Below, in pieces: positions 1 through 5,031 of a stretch of 5,198 nt of DNA. The first letter of the stretch is position 1. Each line of letters opens with the position of its first letter. The notes under the pieces are model-generated. The model worked only from the letters and a program-made list of their open reading frames with translations, was not told where the DNA came from and searched no databases. The stretch is from assembly GCA_937872085.1 (NCBI GenBank), contig CALMQK010000082.1, forward strand, positions 1 to 5,198, read 5' to 3'. The position numbers were made by a program, and so were the translations under genes. The DNA comes from an uncultured euryarchaeote (GTDB lineage: Archaea; Thermoplasmatota; Thermoplasmata; UBA10834).

Positions 1-193
1 CAGCTCCTCTGGGCACGAGCGGTTTCTTGGTCGCGATGGCCTTCTGGACCATCTGTACTACGTCTTGCGTGTAGGCCGGCCTCACGACTTGGTCCGGCAT
101 GGTCTTGAAGATCAAGTCCATCTCCTTCGGGAGTGGTGCGAGGTCGTGGCTGTACAGTCTTCTCTCCATCTTGTCGTCGGAGGTTTCCATCAT
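1..193 (-). CDS. FAD-binding PCMH/GlcD-like oxidoreductase, N-terminal part (runs off left edge)
   Basis: Reading the minus strand from the ATG at 193 gives 64 open codons down to position 2, with no stop. The segment ends in VVRPAYTQDVVQMVQKAIA followed by KKPLVPRGA. This is the typical start of the FAD-binding type 4 (PCMH/VAO) fold: a VVRP strand, a helix that samples 'T..DV', then a P-R-G-A stretch that contacts the FAD pyrophosphate. The preceding RLYSHDLAPLPKEMDLIF matches the usual lead-in of GlcD/D-lactate dehydrogenase-like flavoproteins, which oxidise 2-hydroxy acids. Substrate and C-terminal domains lie outside the window. Two tandem ATGs (193 and 190) are possible starts; an AGGTG SD at 201-197 precedes them by 3 and 6 bases, so the second may be the one used. 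The gene is divergent from htpX. Family level is fairly sure; exact enzyme unknown. Confidence 0.82.
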   Translation of the reverse strand, partial: MMETSDDKMERRLYSHDLAPLPKEMDLIFKTMPDQVVRPAYTQDVVQMVQKAIATKKPLVPRGA

Positions 194-214
194 CAACACC
201 TGTCTGCGATAGTC

Positions 215-232
215 ATGCGCGCGTGCGCGCAT
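215..232. repeat. 18-bp GC-rich palindrome in the leader of the flavin oxidoreductase gene
   Basis: ATGCGCGC (215-222) and GCGCGCAT (225-232) form a perfect inverted repeat around a 2-base centre. The site lies 21 bases upstream of the minus-strand start at 193. Read toward that gene it contains the core CGCGCACGCG, which is also present in the palindrome before htpX at 379-394. Possible operator or RNA structure; inferred only. Confidence 0.6.
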
Positions 233-242
233 CGAATGGTAT

Positions 243-272
243 TACGTCATTCCCAATAAACCTATACGTCAT
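243..272. repeat. Direct repeat TACGTCAT, 22-bp spacing
   Basis: TACGTCAT occurs at 243-250 and again at 265-272, start to start 22 bp, close to two helical turns. The pair brackets a TATA-like element of the minus strand (252-261). This geometry suits a regulator binding one DNA face, but an 8-bp repeat can also arise by chance. Confidence 0.4.
252..261 (-). promoter_or_regulatory. Candidate TATA box for the flavin oxidoreductase gene
   Basis: On the minus strand this reads GTTTATTGGG, a moderate match to the archaeal TATA consensus. Initiation about 25 bases downstream would fall near 231, the outer edge of the palindrome at 215-232, leaving a leader of roughly 38 bases. Weak evidence from sequence alone. 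Confidence 0.3.
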
Positions 273-313
273 AGTTGGGGATGAATCACTGGCAATTCCC
301 TCAGTTGTGCTCG

Positions 314-319
314 TATAAA
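314..319 (+). promoter_or_regulatory. Candidate TATA box for htpX
   Basis: TATAAA in the context CGTATAAAGG. Initiation would fall near 340, giving a leader of about 70 bases that includes the palindrome at 379-394. A weaker alternative, TTCTTATC at 342-349, would start transcription near 370 and put the palindrome at the very start of the message. Confidence 0.4.
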
Positions 320-378
320 GGATTTGATTGACAGCGAAAGCTTCTTATCGGACATGAATCTAAGAGGGCCATACATAC

Positions 379-394
379 TGACGCGCACGCGTCA
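379..394. repeat. 16-bp GC-rich palindrome just upstream of htpX
   Basis: TGACGCG (379-385) and CGCGTCA (388-394) are perfect inverted arms around CA. The site ends 18 bases before the htpX ATG and directly precedes its SD (GGGGGAG, 396-402). The 10-base core CGCGCACGCG is shared, in the same orientation relative to the gene, with the palindrome at 215-232. Confidence 0.6.
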
Positions 395-412
395 AGGGGG
401 AGTGAATACTAG

Positions 413-1291
413 ATGTTCGCAGCACTGAGGACAATGGCCCTGTTCGCGGCCCTTATAGGCATCTTCATGGTCATTGGGTACGTAGTCGGATACTACTTCG
501 TCGGCGACCCGATTGTGGGGTCGCTAATCTTCTTGGGTCTTGCGGGCGTGATGAACGCCATCAGCTATTTCTTCAGCTCCAAGATCGTCCTTTGGTCGTA
601 CAAGGCAAAGATAGTCACGAGGAACGAGGAGCCGAGGCTGTACAATATAGTGAACAAGATATGCCTGAAGGCCGACCTGCCCATGCCGAAGATCGCGATC
701 GTACCGACGCAAACGCCGAACGCCTTCGCGACGGGCAGGAACAAGAATAACGCTGTCGTCGCGGCCACGCAGGGAATACTCCGTCTTCTGTCTGATGACG
801 AGCTCGAGGGCGTGCTCGCTCACGAGATGGCCCACGTGAAGGACAGGGACATCCTTGTCATGTCCATAGCTGCGACCATCGCGGGAGCCATATCATTCGC
901 TGCTAGGATGTTCCTCTGGAATTCGATGTTCGGAGGAGGCCGAGGCAGGGGCAACGGAAACGCGATATTGCTCCTAGTGGCGGCGATAACCGCTCCGCTG
1001 GCGGCCATGCTGCTTCAGCTCGCGATCTCGAGGAACAGGGAGTACAAGGCGGACCACGAAGGCGCATTGATGATCCAGAAGCCCCTAGCGCTCGCCAGGG
1101 CACTGGGTAAGCTAGAAGAGGGTAACAGGAGAAACCCCCTCACTTCAGGGAGCCCGGCATCCGCCTCACTATTCATCGTCAACCCGTTGCGCGGAGGCGG
1201 CCTCATGACGCTCTTCATGACCCACCCGCCGATTGAGAAGAGGATACAGAAGCTCGAGAAGCTGGCCGATGAGACCGGGTTCATCAGCTAG
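413..1291 (+). CDS. htpX: HtpX-type membrane zinc metalloprotease (M48B family)
   Basis: A 292-residue membrane-integrated metallopeptidase that, by family, degrades misfolded membrane proteins on the cytoplasmic side. Two hydrophobic helices come first (about residues 8-28 and 33-54), then the M48 catalytic domain with the zinc motif HEMAH at 137-141 (His137, Glu138, His141). The third zinc ligand is Glu210 in SRNREYKADHEGA. Two further hydrophobic stretches (about 145-168 and 184-206) flank a Gly/Arg-rich linker at 173-183. The late THPPIEKRI (270-278) is the conserved M48 tail motif. Length and motif order are normal for archaeal and bacterial HtpX, and no key residue is missing. The ATG at 413 is chosen because a purine-rich SD (GGGGGAG, 396-402) precedes it; Met8 is a less likely alternative. 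It stands alone, convergent with the HPS fusion 23 bases away, and may share regulation with the divergent flavoprotein gene. Confidence 0.95.
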   Translation: MFAALRTMALFAALIGIFMVIGYVVGYYFVGDPIVGSLIFLGLAGVMNAISYFFSSKIVLWSYKAKIVTRNEEPRLYNIVNKICLKADLPMPKIAIVPTQTPNAFATGRNKNNAVVAATQGILRLLSDDELEGVLAHEMAHVKDRDILVMSIAATIAGAISFAARMFLWNSMFGGGRGRGNGNAILLLVAAITAPLAAMLLQLAISRNREYKADHEGALMIQKPLALARALGKLEEGNRRNPLTSGSPASASLFIVNPLRGGGLMTLFMTHPPIEKRIQKLEKLADETGFIS

Positions 1292-1314
1292 GCCAAACGT
1301 CAGAAAACCATTTC

Positions 1315-2607
1315 TCAGCCGACCTTCTCCCATTTCTCGAGATTCATGACGCTAGAGAGCGTGCCGCCTTTCTTGATCTCTTCTCTCAAACGGTTCTCGC
1401 GCTCCATGACATCGATCGCCCTGTTGGCGATCTCGACGGCGTTCTCCCGGGGCACCACAACCACGCCGCTCTCGTCCCCGATGATCCAGTCGCCCGTCTT
1501 GACCGTGACCCCGCCACAGACTATCTCGTGACCGATGCCACCGTAGCCTTTCGGCTCGCCGGCGTTAGATGCGACGAATCTCGAGAAGCACGGGAAGCCC
1601 ATGTCGATTATGGCATCGATGTCCCTGGCGGCCCCATCGATCACCACTCCCGCGACACCTTTGGTCTTGCAGCTCCACGATGCGAGCTCGCCCCAGACGG
1701 CGATCTCTCCGCCGCACGCGTCGACCACAATGACATCCCTGGGCTTCGCCCGGTCTATCGCCTCGACCGGCTTGGCCCAGTCGCCGTTGACAGTGTGGAC
1801 CGTGAGTGCCCTCCCGACCATCTTCACGCCGTGACTTATCCTCGGATGTATCCCCTTCATCGCGCCCTTCTTGTGCTGGGCGTCGGCGACGTTGGGTGAT
1901 GAGACCTTCATGAATGCATCGTGCAGCTTCTCCTCGCTGTACTTCTTGAACAGTTCCGTCTTGACCTTCTTGCCGCTGGTCATCGCCTTCTTGACGGCCT
2001 TGGTCGCAGCGACGACATCCTTAGCCTTGATGATCGCGCCACCGACGATGACGATGGACGCCCCTGCGTTGATGACTTCGGGGGCAGTCTCGCTGTTTAT
2101 CCCTCCGGCGGCAGCTATCGGGATGTCGACGGCCTCTGCCAGTCCTTTGAGCTCGGACAGCGGGGTTCCCCCGACCATCTGCTCATCCACGCCTACGTGG
2201 ACGCAGATGTAGTCCGCGCCGAGCTTCTCAACCTCCTTGGCTCTCGCGACCTTGTCCGTCACGTTGAAGAGGTCGACCATGACCTTCGACCCGTATTGCC
2301 TCGCGCTCAGAATCGCCTCCGTCACGGTAGGATCGGATGATATGCCGAGAACGACGACGACATCGGCCCCCGATTTTGCGGCCATCTCTACCTCTGGCCC
2401 TCCTACGTCGATGGTCTTCATGTCCGCTACTATCGTATGCTTCGGGAAGGACTTCTTCAGCTTCCGGATGATCTCCATCCCCTCGCTCTTTATCAGAGGA
2501 GTGCCTGCCTCTATCCAATCTACCCCGCCTTTGACAGCGTCAGAGGCCACTTTGAGTGCCCTGTCCGCGAGCGTGAAGTCAAGGGCCACCTGGAGAACCG
2601 GTTTCAT
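1315..2607 (-). CDS. Fused 3-hexulose-6-phosphate synthase / RraA-like (HMG-aldolase fold) protein
   Basis: A 430-residue two-domain cytoplasmic protein. Residues 1-210 are a TIM barrel of the OMP decarboxylase/HPS family: QVALDFTLADRAL at the start, the active-site motif DMKTID (Asp62, Lys64, Asp67), CVHVGVDEQ near 135-143 and the phosphate-binding AAAGGI (166-170) and IVGGAI (187-192) loops. HPS condenses formaldehyde with ribulose 5-phosphate; in archaea lacking the oxidative pentose phosphate pathway the reverse reaction supplies pentose phosphates. Residues about 235-425 are RraA/HMG-aldolase-like, with GRALTV (265-270), DACGGEIAVWGE (296-307) and DGAARD (324-329). Glu307-x20-Arg328-Asp329 matches the metal/substrate motif of class II pyruvate aldolases in this family, with Glu where Asp is common. 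What the second domain does in the fusion is not known to me. No PHI isomerase or Fae gene is nearby. Older names (menG, RNase E regulator) for the second domain are probably misleading here. Confidence 0.92.
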   Translation of the reverse strand: MKPVLQVALDFTLADRALKVASDAVKGGVDWIEAGTPLIKSEGMEIIRKLKKSFPKHTIVADMKTIDVGGPEVEMAAKSGADVVVVLGISSDPTVTEAILSARQYGSKVMVDLFNVTDKVARAKEVEKLGADYICVHVGVDEQMVGGTPLSELKGLAEAVDIPIAAAGGINSETAPEVINAGASIVIVGGAIIKAKDVVAATKAVKKAMTSGKKVKTELFKKYSEEKLHDAFMKVSSPNVADAQHKKGAMKGIHPRISHGVKMVGRALTVHTVNGDWAKPVEAIDRAKPRDVIVVDACGGEIAVWGELASWSCKTKGVAGVVIDGAARDIDAIIDMGFPCFSRFVASNAGEPKGYGGIGHEIVCGGVTVKTGDWIIGDESGVVVVPRENAVEIANRAIDVMERENRLREEIKKGGTLSSVMNLEKWEKVG

Positions 2608-2630
2608 CGCCCTCGACCACCATCTCGCCC

Positions 2631-2640
2631 AGATAAAAAC
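2631..2640 (-). promoter_or_regulatory. TATA box of the HPS-RraA gene
   Basis: Minus strand reads GTTTTTATCT. Its centre is about 29 bases before the ATG at 2607, so transcription should begin within a few bases of the start codon. That predicts a leaderless or nearly leaderless mRNA, although a GGTGG at 2621-2617 could serve as an SD if initiation is further upstream. Confidence 0.5.
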
Positions 2641-2661
2641 GTGTCGTAATATCCCGATACT

Positions 2662-2675
2662 CTCACTGGCGTGAG
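2662..2675. repeat. Short dyad between the divergent HPS and KaiC-like promoters
   Basis: CTCAC (2662-2666) and GTGAG (2671-2675) are inverted around TGGC. The dyad sits between the two candidate TATA boxes (2631-2640 and 2706-2715), where a regulator could act on both genes. Arms are short, so chance is a real possibility. Confidence 0.3.
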
Positions 2676-2705
2676 CAGCTGCCTCGATGGCAAGCCAGAA
2701 GAAAC

Positions 2706-2715
2706 AATAATATCA
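2706..2715 (+). promoter_or_regulatory. Candidate TATA box of the KaiC-like operon
   Basis: AATAATATCA in an otherwise GC-rich region, centred about 30 bases before the ATG at 2740. This implies a very short leader for the operon message and supports 2740 rather than the upstream in-frame GTG at 2671 as the true start. Confidence 0.45.
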
Positions 2716-2739
2716 CGCTCATGGCATACTCAAGGAACG

Positions 2740-3489
2740 ATGCCGCTGAAGACGGGTGAACGAGACCGGTGCGCCACGGGCCTCGAAGGTCTCGACACGA
2801 TCCTTTACGGCGGTATACCGAGATCGAACACTGTTCTACTCACTGGCAGCTGCGGCACGGGGAAGACATCGCTGGCGCTGGAGTTCCTCATACATGGCGC
2901 CCAGAAAGGTGAGAACTCGCTTTTCGTGTCCGTGACCGAGAACTCAGAGAAACTGCTCGCGAACATCATTCCATACAAGTTCTTCGACAAGAGCCTCATA
3001 AAGTCGGGAAGGCTGGTGTTCGTCGACCTGCCGATCATGTACGAGCGCCTAGGGATGACGAAGGCGGAGCTGAGCATGGAGGAGATAGACCTGCTCGTTG
3101 CCGCGATAAGCGATCTGGTCACGGAGCTCGGCACCAAGAGGCTCGTGATCGACTCGATCACCTCCGTCTGTTACAAGCTCAAGACATCCGAGAAGATCAG
3201 GGATTTCATCCTGAAGCTTGGCAAATCACTCTCGGACCTGAACTGCACGACAATACTCGTCGGCGAGGTCTCCGCAGAATCGACATCGTACTCGAGCTTC
3301 GGCGTGGAAGAGGCGATAGCCGACGGGATCGTGCTCATGGCGAACATGGAGCGCAGGGGCGACCTGCTCAGGACCCTGCAGGTCATCAAGATGAGGGGGA
3401 CGATGCACTCGAGGGCGAAATACGTGCTGGACCTGACCCCCATGGGCGTTCTGCTCGTGCCTTTGCTCAAAGGAGGTAGCACCGCATGA
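2740..3489 (+). CDS. KaiC-like (RAD55/RecA superfamily) ATPase, single domain, intact active site
   Basis: A 249-residue single-domain KaiC-like ATPase, first of three coupled genes. It opens with CATGLEGLDTILYGGIP (11-27), the family lead-in TG..GLD..L.GGIP. Walker A is GSCGTGKT (36-43, Lys42). A VSVTEN strand end (63-68) supplies Glu67, where KaiC has a pair of catalytic Glu. Walker B is LVIDSITS (135-142, Asp138). The C-terminal LQVIKMRGTMHS (213-224) is the KaiC-type KxR motif at the subunit interface. Such proteins hydrolyse ATP as ring oligomers and act as signalling or switch modules (KaiC, ArlH); the cellular role here is unknown. The frame is open back to a GTG at 2671, but homology begins after the ATG at 2740 and a TATA-like element lies inside the longer version, so 2740 is preferred. 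The SD (AAGGA, 2732-2736) is weak and close, in keeping with a short leader. Confidence 0.88.
   Translation: MPLKTGERDRCATGLEGLDTILYGGIPRSNTVLLTGSCGTGKTSLALEFLIHGAQKGENSLFVSVTENSEKLLANIIPYKFFDKSLIKSGRLVFVDLPIMYERLGMTKAELSMEEIDLLVAAISDLVTELGTKRLVIDSITSVCYKLKTSEKIRDFILKLGKSLSDLNCTTILVGEVSAESTSYSSFGVEEAIADGIVLMANMERRGDLLRTLQVIKMRGTMHSRAKYVLDLTPMGVLLVPLLKGGSTA
3471..3477 (+). promoter_or_regulatory. Strong SD for the second KaiC-like gene
   Basis: AGGAGGT, a near-perfect complement to the archaeal 16S rRNA 3' end, inside the end of the first KaiC-like gene and 8 bases before the ATG at 3486. It supports independent re-initiation at the ATGA overlap. Confidence 0.75.
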
Positions 3490-4076
3490 CCCTTGATCAG
3501 ATGGGTCCCCAGAAGATAGCTGCGGAGCTTTCCGAGATGCCCCCCGCATCTGCCATATCCCTCCAGATGAGCGTGGACAACTACCTGGACGTCATCAGGG
3601 GGGTCTTGGACCTGTTCGCGAACAAGAAGGGCATGGACACCATCTACGTGACGGCCACCATATCCTCCGAGGCCATCAAGAGGGTCCTGCAGGCCCTGGA
3701 CATTGACACTTCCAGGATATACTTCGTGGACTGCATCTCTCACATCATGATGGGCGCATCGGCCGCCCAGCAGGATGACCACACGACCCTCGTCGAGAGC
3801 CCGACGATGCTGGAGAACCTCATGCTGAAGGTCGAGTACCTCATCCGCCGGTCGCAGTCAAAGGACAAGCTGGTGGTCATCGACTCGATCAACTCATTGG
3901 CGATCCACAACAACAACTGGATACTGTCCGAGTTCCTCCACATACTCGTATCCGGGCTGAGATCAAGGGAGGCCTTCACGATCATACTGTCGGTAGAGGA
4001 GCACTCCACCCCCGAGATCAACAACATGGTGAACCTCGTCTGCGACCACGGCATACGCGCGGGCAAGGAGGGATGA
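3486..4076 (+). CDS. KaiC/RecA-fold protein without a P-loop (probable pseudo-ATPase)
   Basis: A 196-residue protein whose start overlaps the previous stop as ATGA. The fold is inferred from strand/helix order and from KLVVIDSINSL (128-138), a Walker B-like strand with Asp133 followed by Ser, as in its neighbours. Upstream, where Walker A should be, it reads PPASAISLQMSVDNYLDVI (19-37) with no GxxGxGK. The next strand DTIYVTATIS (51-60) matches the place where active relatives have their catalytic Glu, which is absent. SRIYFVDCISH (76-86) and TIILSVEEHS (165-174) fit later core strands. It is shorter than its neighbours and lacks the C-terminal KMR region. Together this indicates a non-hydrolysing paralogue that may bind the first protein. 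No transmembrane segment or signal peptide is seen. The assignment to the RecA/KaiC superfamily is by pattern and context, not by a search. Confidence 0.78.
   Translation: MTLDQMGPQKIAAELSEMPPASAISLQMSVDNYLDVIRGVLDLFANKKGMDTIYVTATISSEAIKRVLQALDIDTSRIYFVDCISHIMMGASAAQQDDHTTLVESPTMLENLMLKVEYLIRRSQSKDKLVVIDSINSLAIHNNNWILSEFLHILVSGLRSREAFTIILSVEEHSTPEINNMVNLVCDHGIRAGKEG
4066..4071 (+). promoter_or_regulatory. SD that fixes the TTG start of the third KaiC-like gene
   Basis: AGGAGG, 6 bases before the TTG at 4078. No in-frame ATG or GTG lies nearby: the ATG at 4073 reads into a stop after two codons. This SD decides the start codon. Confidence 0.7.
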
Positions 4077-4077
4077 G

Positions 4078-4803
4078 TTGAACTTCACCTCCATAGGCAT
4101 ACCCGCGCTCGACGAACAACTGGGAGGTGGGATCCAGAAGGGCTCCACCGTCCTCGTGATGGGGACCCCGGGCTCGGGCACGGAGTTCTTCGCGAAGCAG
4201 TTCGCTTCCGCTGGCCAGGAGGCCGTCACGTACTTCACCTCGACCGAGCGAGATGAGGACGTGCTCGGTGTGATGCGCGAATACGGCTGGAGGACCGACC
4301 TGAAGATCGTCAATGTGGGCACGAAGTACTACGAGAGCGTCCTAGCGAAGAAGCTCGAGGTGAGCAGGTTCAGGCAGGAGGGCATCACGCTCGGGGACAT
4401 CCGTAGGTTCAGGAATGAGGACTCCGCGAAGGAGGAGAACTTCCTGACCTTCCTGTCGTACGAGATATCGAAGCTCGCGCCCCCTTTCAGGGTCGTCATA
4501 AACTCACTCGACTTCTTCCTCGAGAACTACGAGAGCCCCGAGGTCCTCATGGCGATGCGGACGATCAAGGCGCACACTCAGCATTCCGAGAGCGTGACGC
4601 TCATGACCATGCTCAAAGGGGTCCATGATTCGAGGATACAGAGCAGCATCGAGGATCTCGCGGACGTGATCCTGGAGCTCGAACACGACAAGCAGGGCTC
4701 CGAGTTCAAGAAGTTCATCATCGTGCAGAAGGTCAGGAACAGGCCGGTGATGGTGGGGATCATCCCGACGACCTTCGACAAGACGGGCATCAAACTCGGG
4801 TGA
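4078..4803 (+). CDS. KaiC-like protein with degenerate Walker A and B motifs (probable pseudo-ATPase)
   Basis: A 241-residue KaiC/RAD55-like protein starting at TTG, one base after the previous stop. The N-terminus SIGIPALDEQLGGGIQKGS (5-23) is a clear family signature. The P-loop is GTPGSGTE (29-36): the glycines remain but the invariant Lys is Thr35 and the next Thr/Ser is Glu36. The Walker B strand RVVINSLDFF (138-147) carries Asn142 where Asp is expected. The TSTERDED segment (54-61) retains the Glu position. A charged stretch at about 83-120 (KKLEVSRFRQ, RRFRNEDSAKEE) is an insertion relative to the first protein. The end, FIIVQKVRNRPVMVGIIP (213-230), aligns with the core strand and KxR region of KaiC. 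The scaffold is preserved but ATP hydrolysis is unlikely, so a structural or sensing partner in the operon is inferred. The frame is clean, so the changes are not sequencing frameshifts. Confidence 0.86.
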   Translation: MNFTSIGIPALDEQLGGGIQKGSTVLVMGTPGSGTEFFAKQFASAGQEAVTYFTSTERDEDVLGVMREYGWRTDLKIVNVGTKYYESVLAKKLEVSRFRQEGITLGDIRRFRNEDSAKEENFLTFLSYEISKLAPPFRVVINSLDFFLENYESPEVLMAMRTIKAHTQHSESVTLMTMLKGVHDSRIQSSIEDLADVILELEHDKQGSEFKKFIIVQKVRNRPVMVGIIPTTFDKTGIKLG

Positions 4804-4858
4804 GAGCCTAGTCGCAATTCACGGGAATGTCGTCGTTTTCTATGGATATCGTGAGTCT

Positions 4859-4901
4859 AAGAAGACTATGTCTTCTTGTGGCGTCACAGGATGCGACATA
4901 G
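4859..4901. repeat. Overlapping, mutually exclusive inverted repeats downstream of the KaiC-like operon
   Basis: AAGAAGAC (4859-4866) and GTCTTCTT (4870-4877) are perfect 8-bp arms with a TAT loop. CTATGTC (4866-4872) also pairs perfectly with GACATAG (4895-4901), with an inner TGTG/CACA stem (4877-4880 with 4885-4888). The two folds share 4866-4872, so as RNA they could not form together. The first hairpin starts 55 bases after the operon stop and a short T-run (TTTT, 4836-4839) lies in between. Function may be 3' processing, termination or a DNA operator; not decided by sequence. Confidence 0.5.
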
Positions 4902-4914
4902 CCAGATGGATAGA

Positions 4915-4930
4915 TTCGGCAATTACCGAA
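4915..4930. promoter_or_regulatory. Dyad TTCGG-N6-CCGAA upstream of the pilin promoter
   Basis: TTCGG (4915-4919) and CCGAA (4926-4930) are inverted around CAATTA, whose middle AATT is itself self-complementary, so 14 of 16 positions are symmetric. Its centre is about 45 bp upstream of the pilin TATA start, a plausible place for a transcription factor. No regulator is identified. Confidence 0.4.
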
Positions 4931-4966
4931 GTCGATAACGGTCGAGTCTGAGAACCAGCAGCAAAG

Positions 4967-4975
4967 CTATATAAA
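4967..4975 (+). promoter_or_regulatory. Strong archaeal TATA box of the pilin gene, with BRE-like upstream bases
   Basis: CTATATAAA preceded by the A-rich GCAAAG (4961-4966), which fits a TFB-recognition element. Initiation is expected near 4995-5000, giving a leader of about 35 bases that contains the SD. This is the best promoter in the window and shows the pilin is transcribed separately from the KaiC-like genes. Confidence 0.75.
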
Positions 4976-5017
4976 CTCGCCCAAGTCGTATTGCATATTG
5001 CGGGCTGAAAGGTCCGC

Positions 5018-5025
5018 AGGAAGGA
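5018..5025 (+). promoter_or_regulatory. SD of the pilin gene
   Basis: AGGAAGGA, 6 bases before the ATG at 5032; it supports that start codon. Confidence 0.6.
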
Positions 5026-5031
5026 CAAAAC

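Noticed and set aside
65..318. Plus-strand small open frames at 65-259 and 133-318
   Set aside because: They lie opposite the partial flavoprotein gene and its leader; the minus-strand reading has clear FAD-domain motifs and these have none.
354..428. 24-codon open frame upstream of and overlapping the htpX start
   Set aside because: ATG without an SD, in a different frame, ending just inside htpX. It could act as an upstream frame, but nothing in the sequence supports translation.
1292..1314. Bidirectional terminator between the convergent htpX and HPS-RraA genes
   Set aside because: Only a single run of four A/T on one strand (1304-1307) and no stem; too weak to call.
1528..2340. Plus-strand open frames opposite the HPS-RraA gene (1528-1899, 1871-2212, 1921-2340)
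   Set aside because: They mirror a clearly coding minus-strand gene in a GC-rich genome, have no recognisable motifs and no convincing SD; they are shadows.
2671..2739. Longer version of the first KaiC-like protein starting at GTG 2671 (23 extra residues)
   Set aside because: The extra residues do not resemble the family, a TATA-like element lies within them, no good SD precedes the GTG, and a normal KaiC-like N-terminus begins at the ATG at 2740.
3171..3782. 203-codon minus-strand open frame across the first two KaiC-like genes
   Set aside because: It spans the junction of two well-supported plus-strand genes, with low-complexity His/Val/Gly-rich composition typical of antisense frames.
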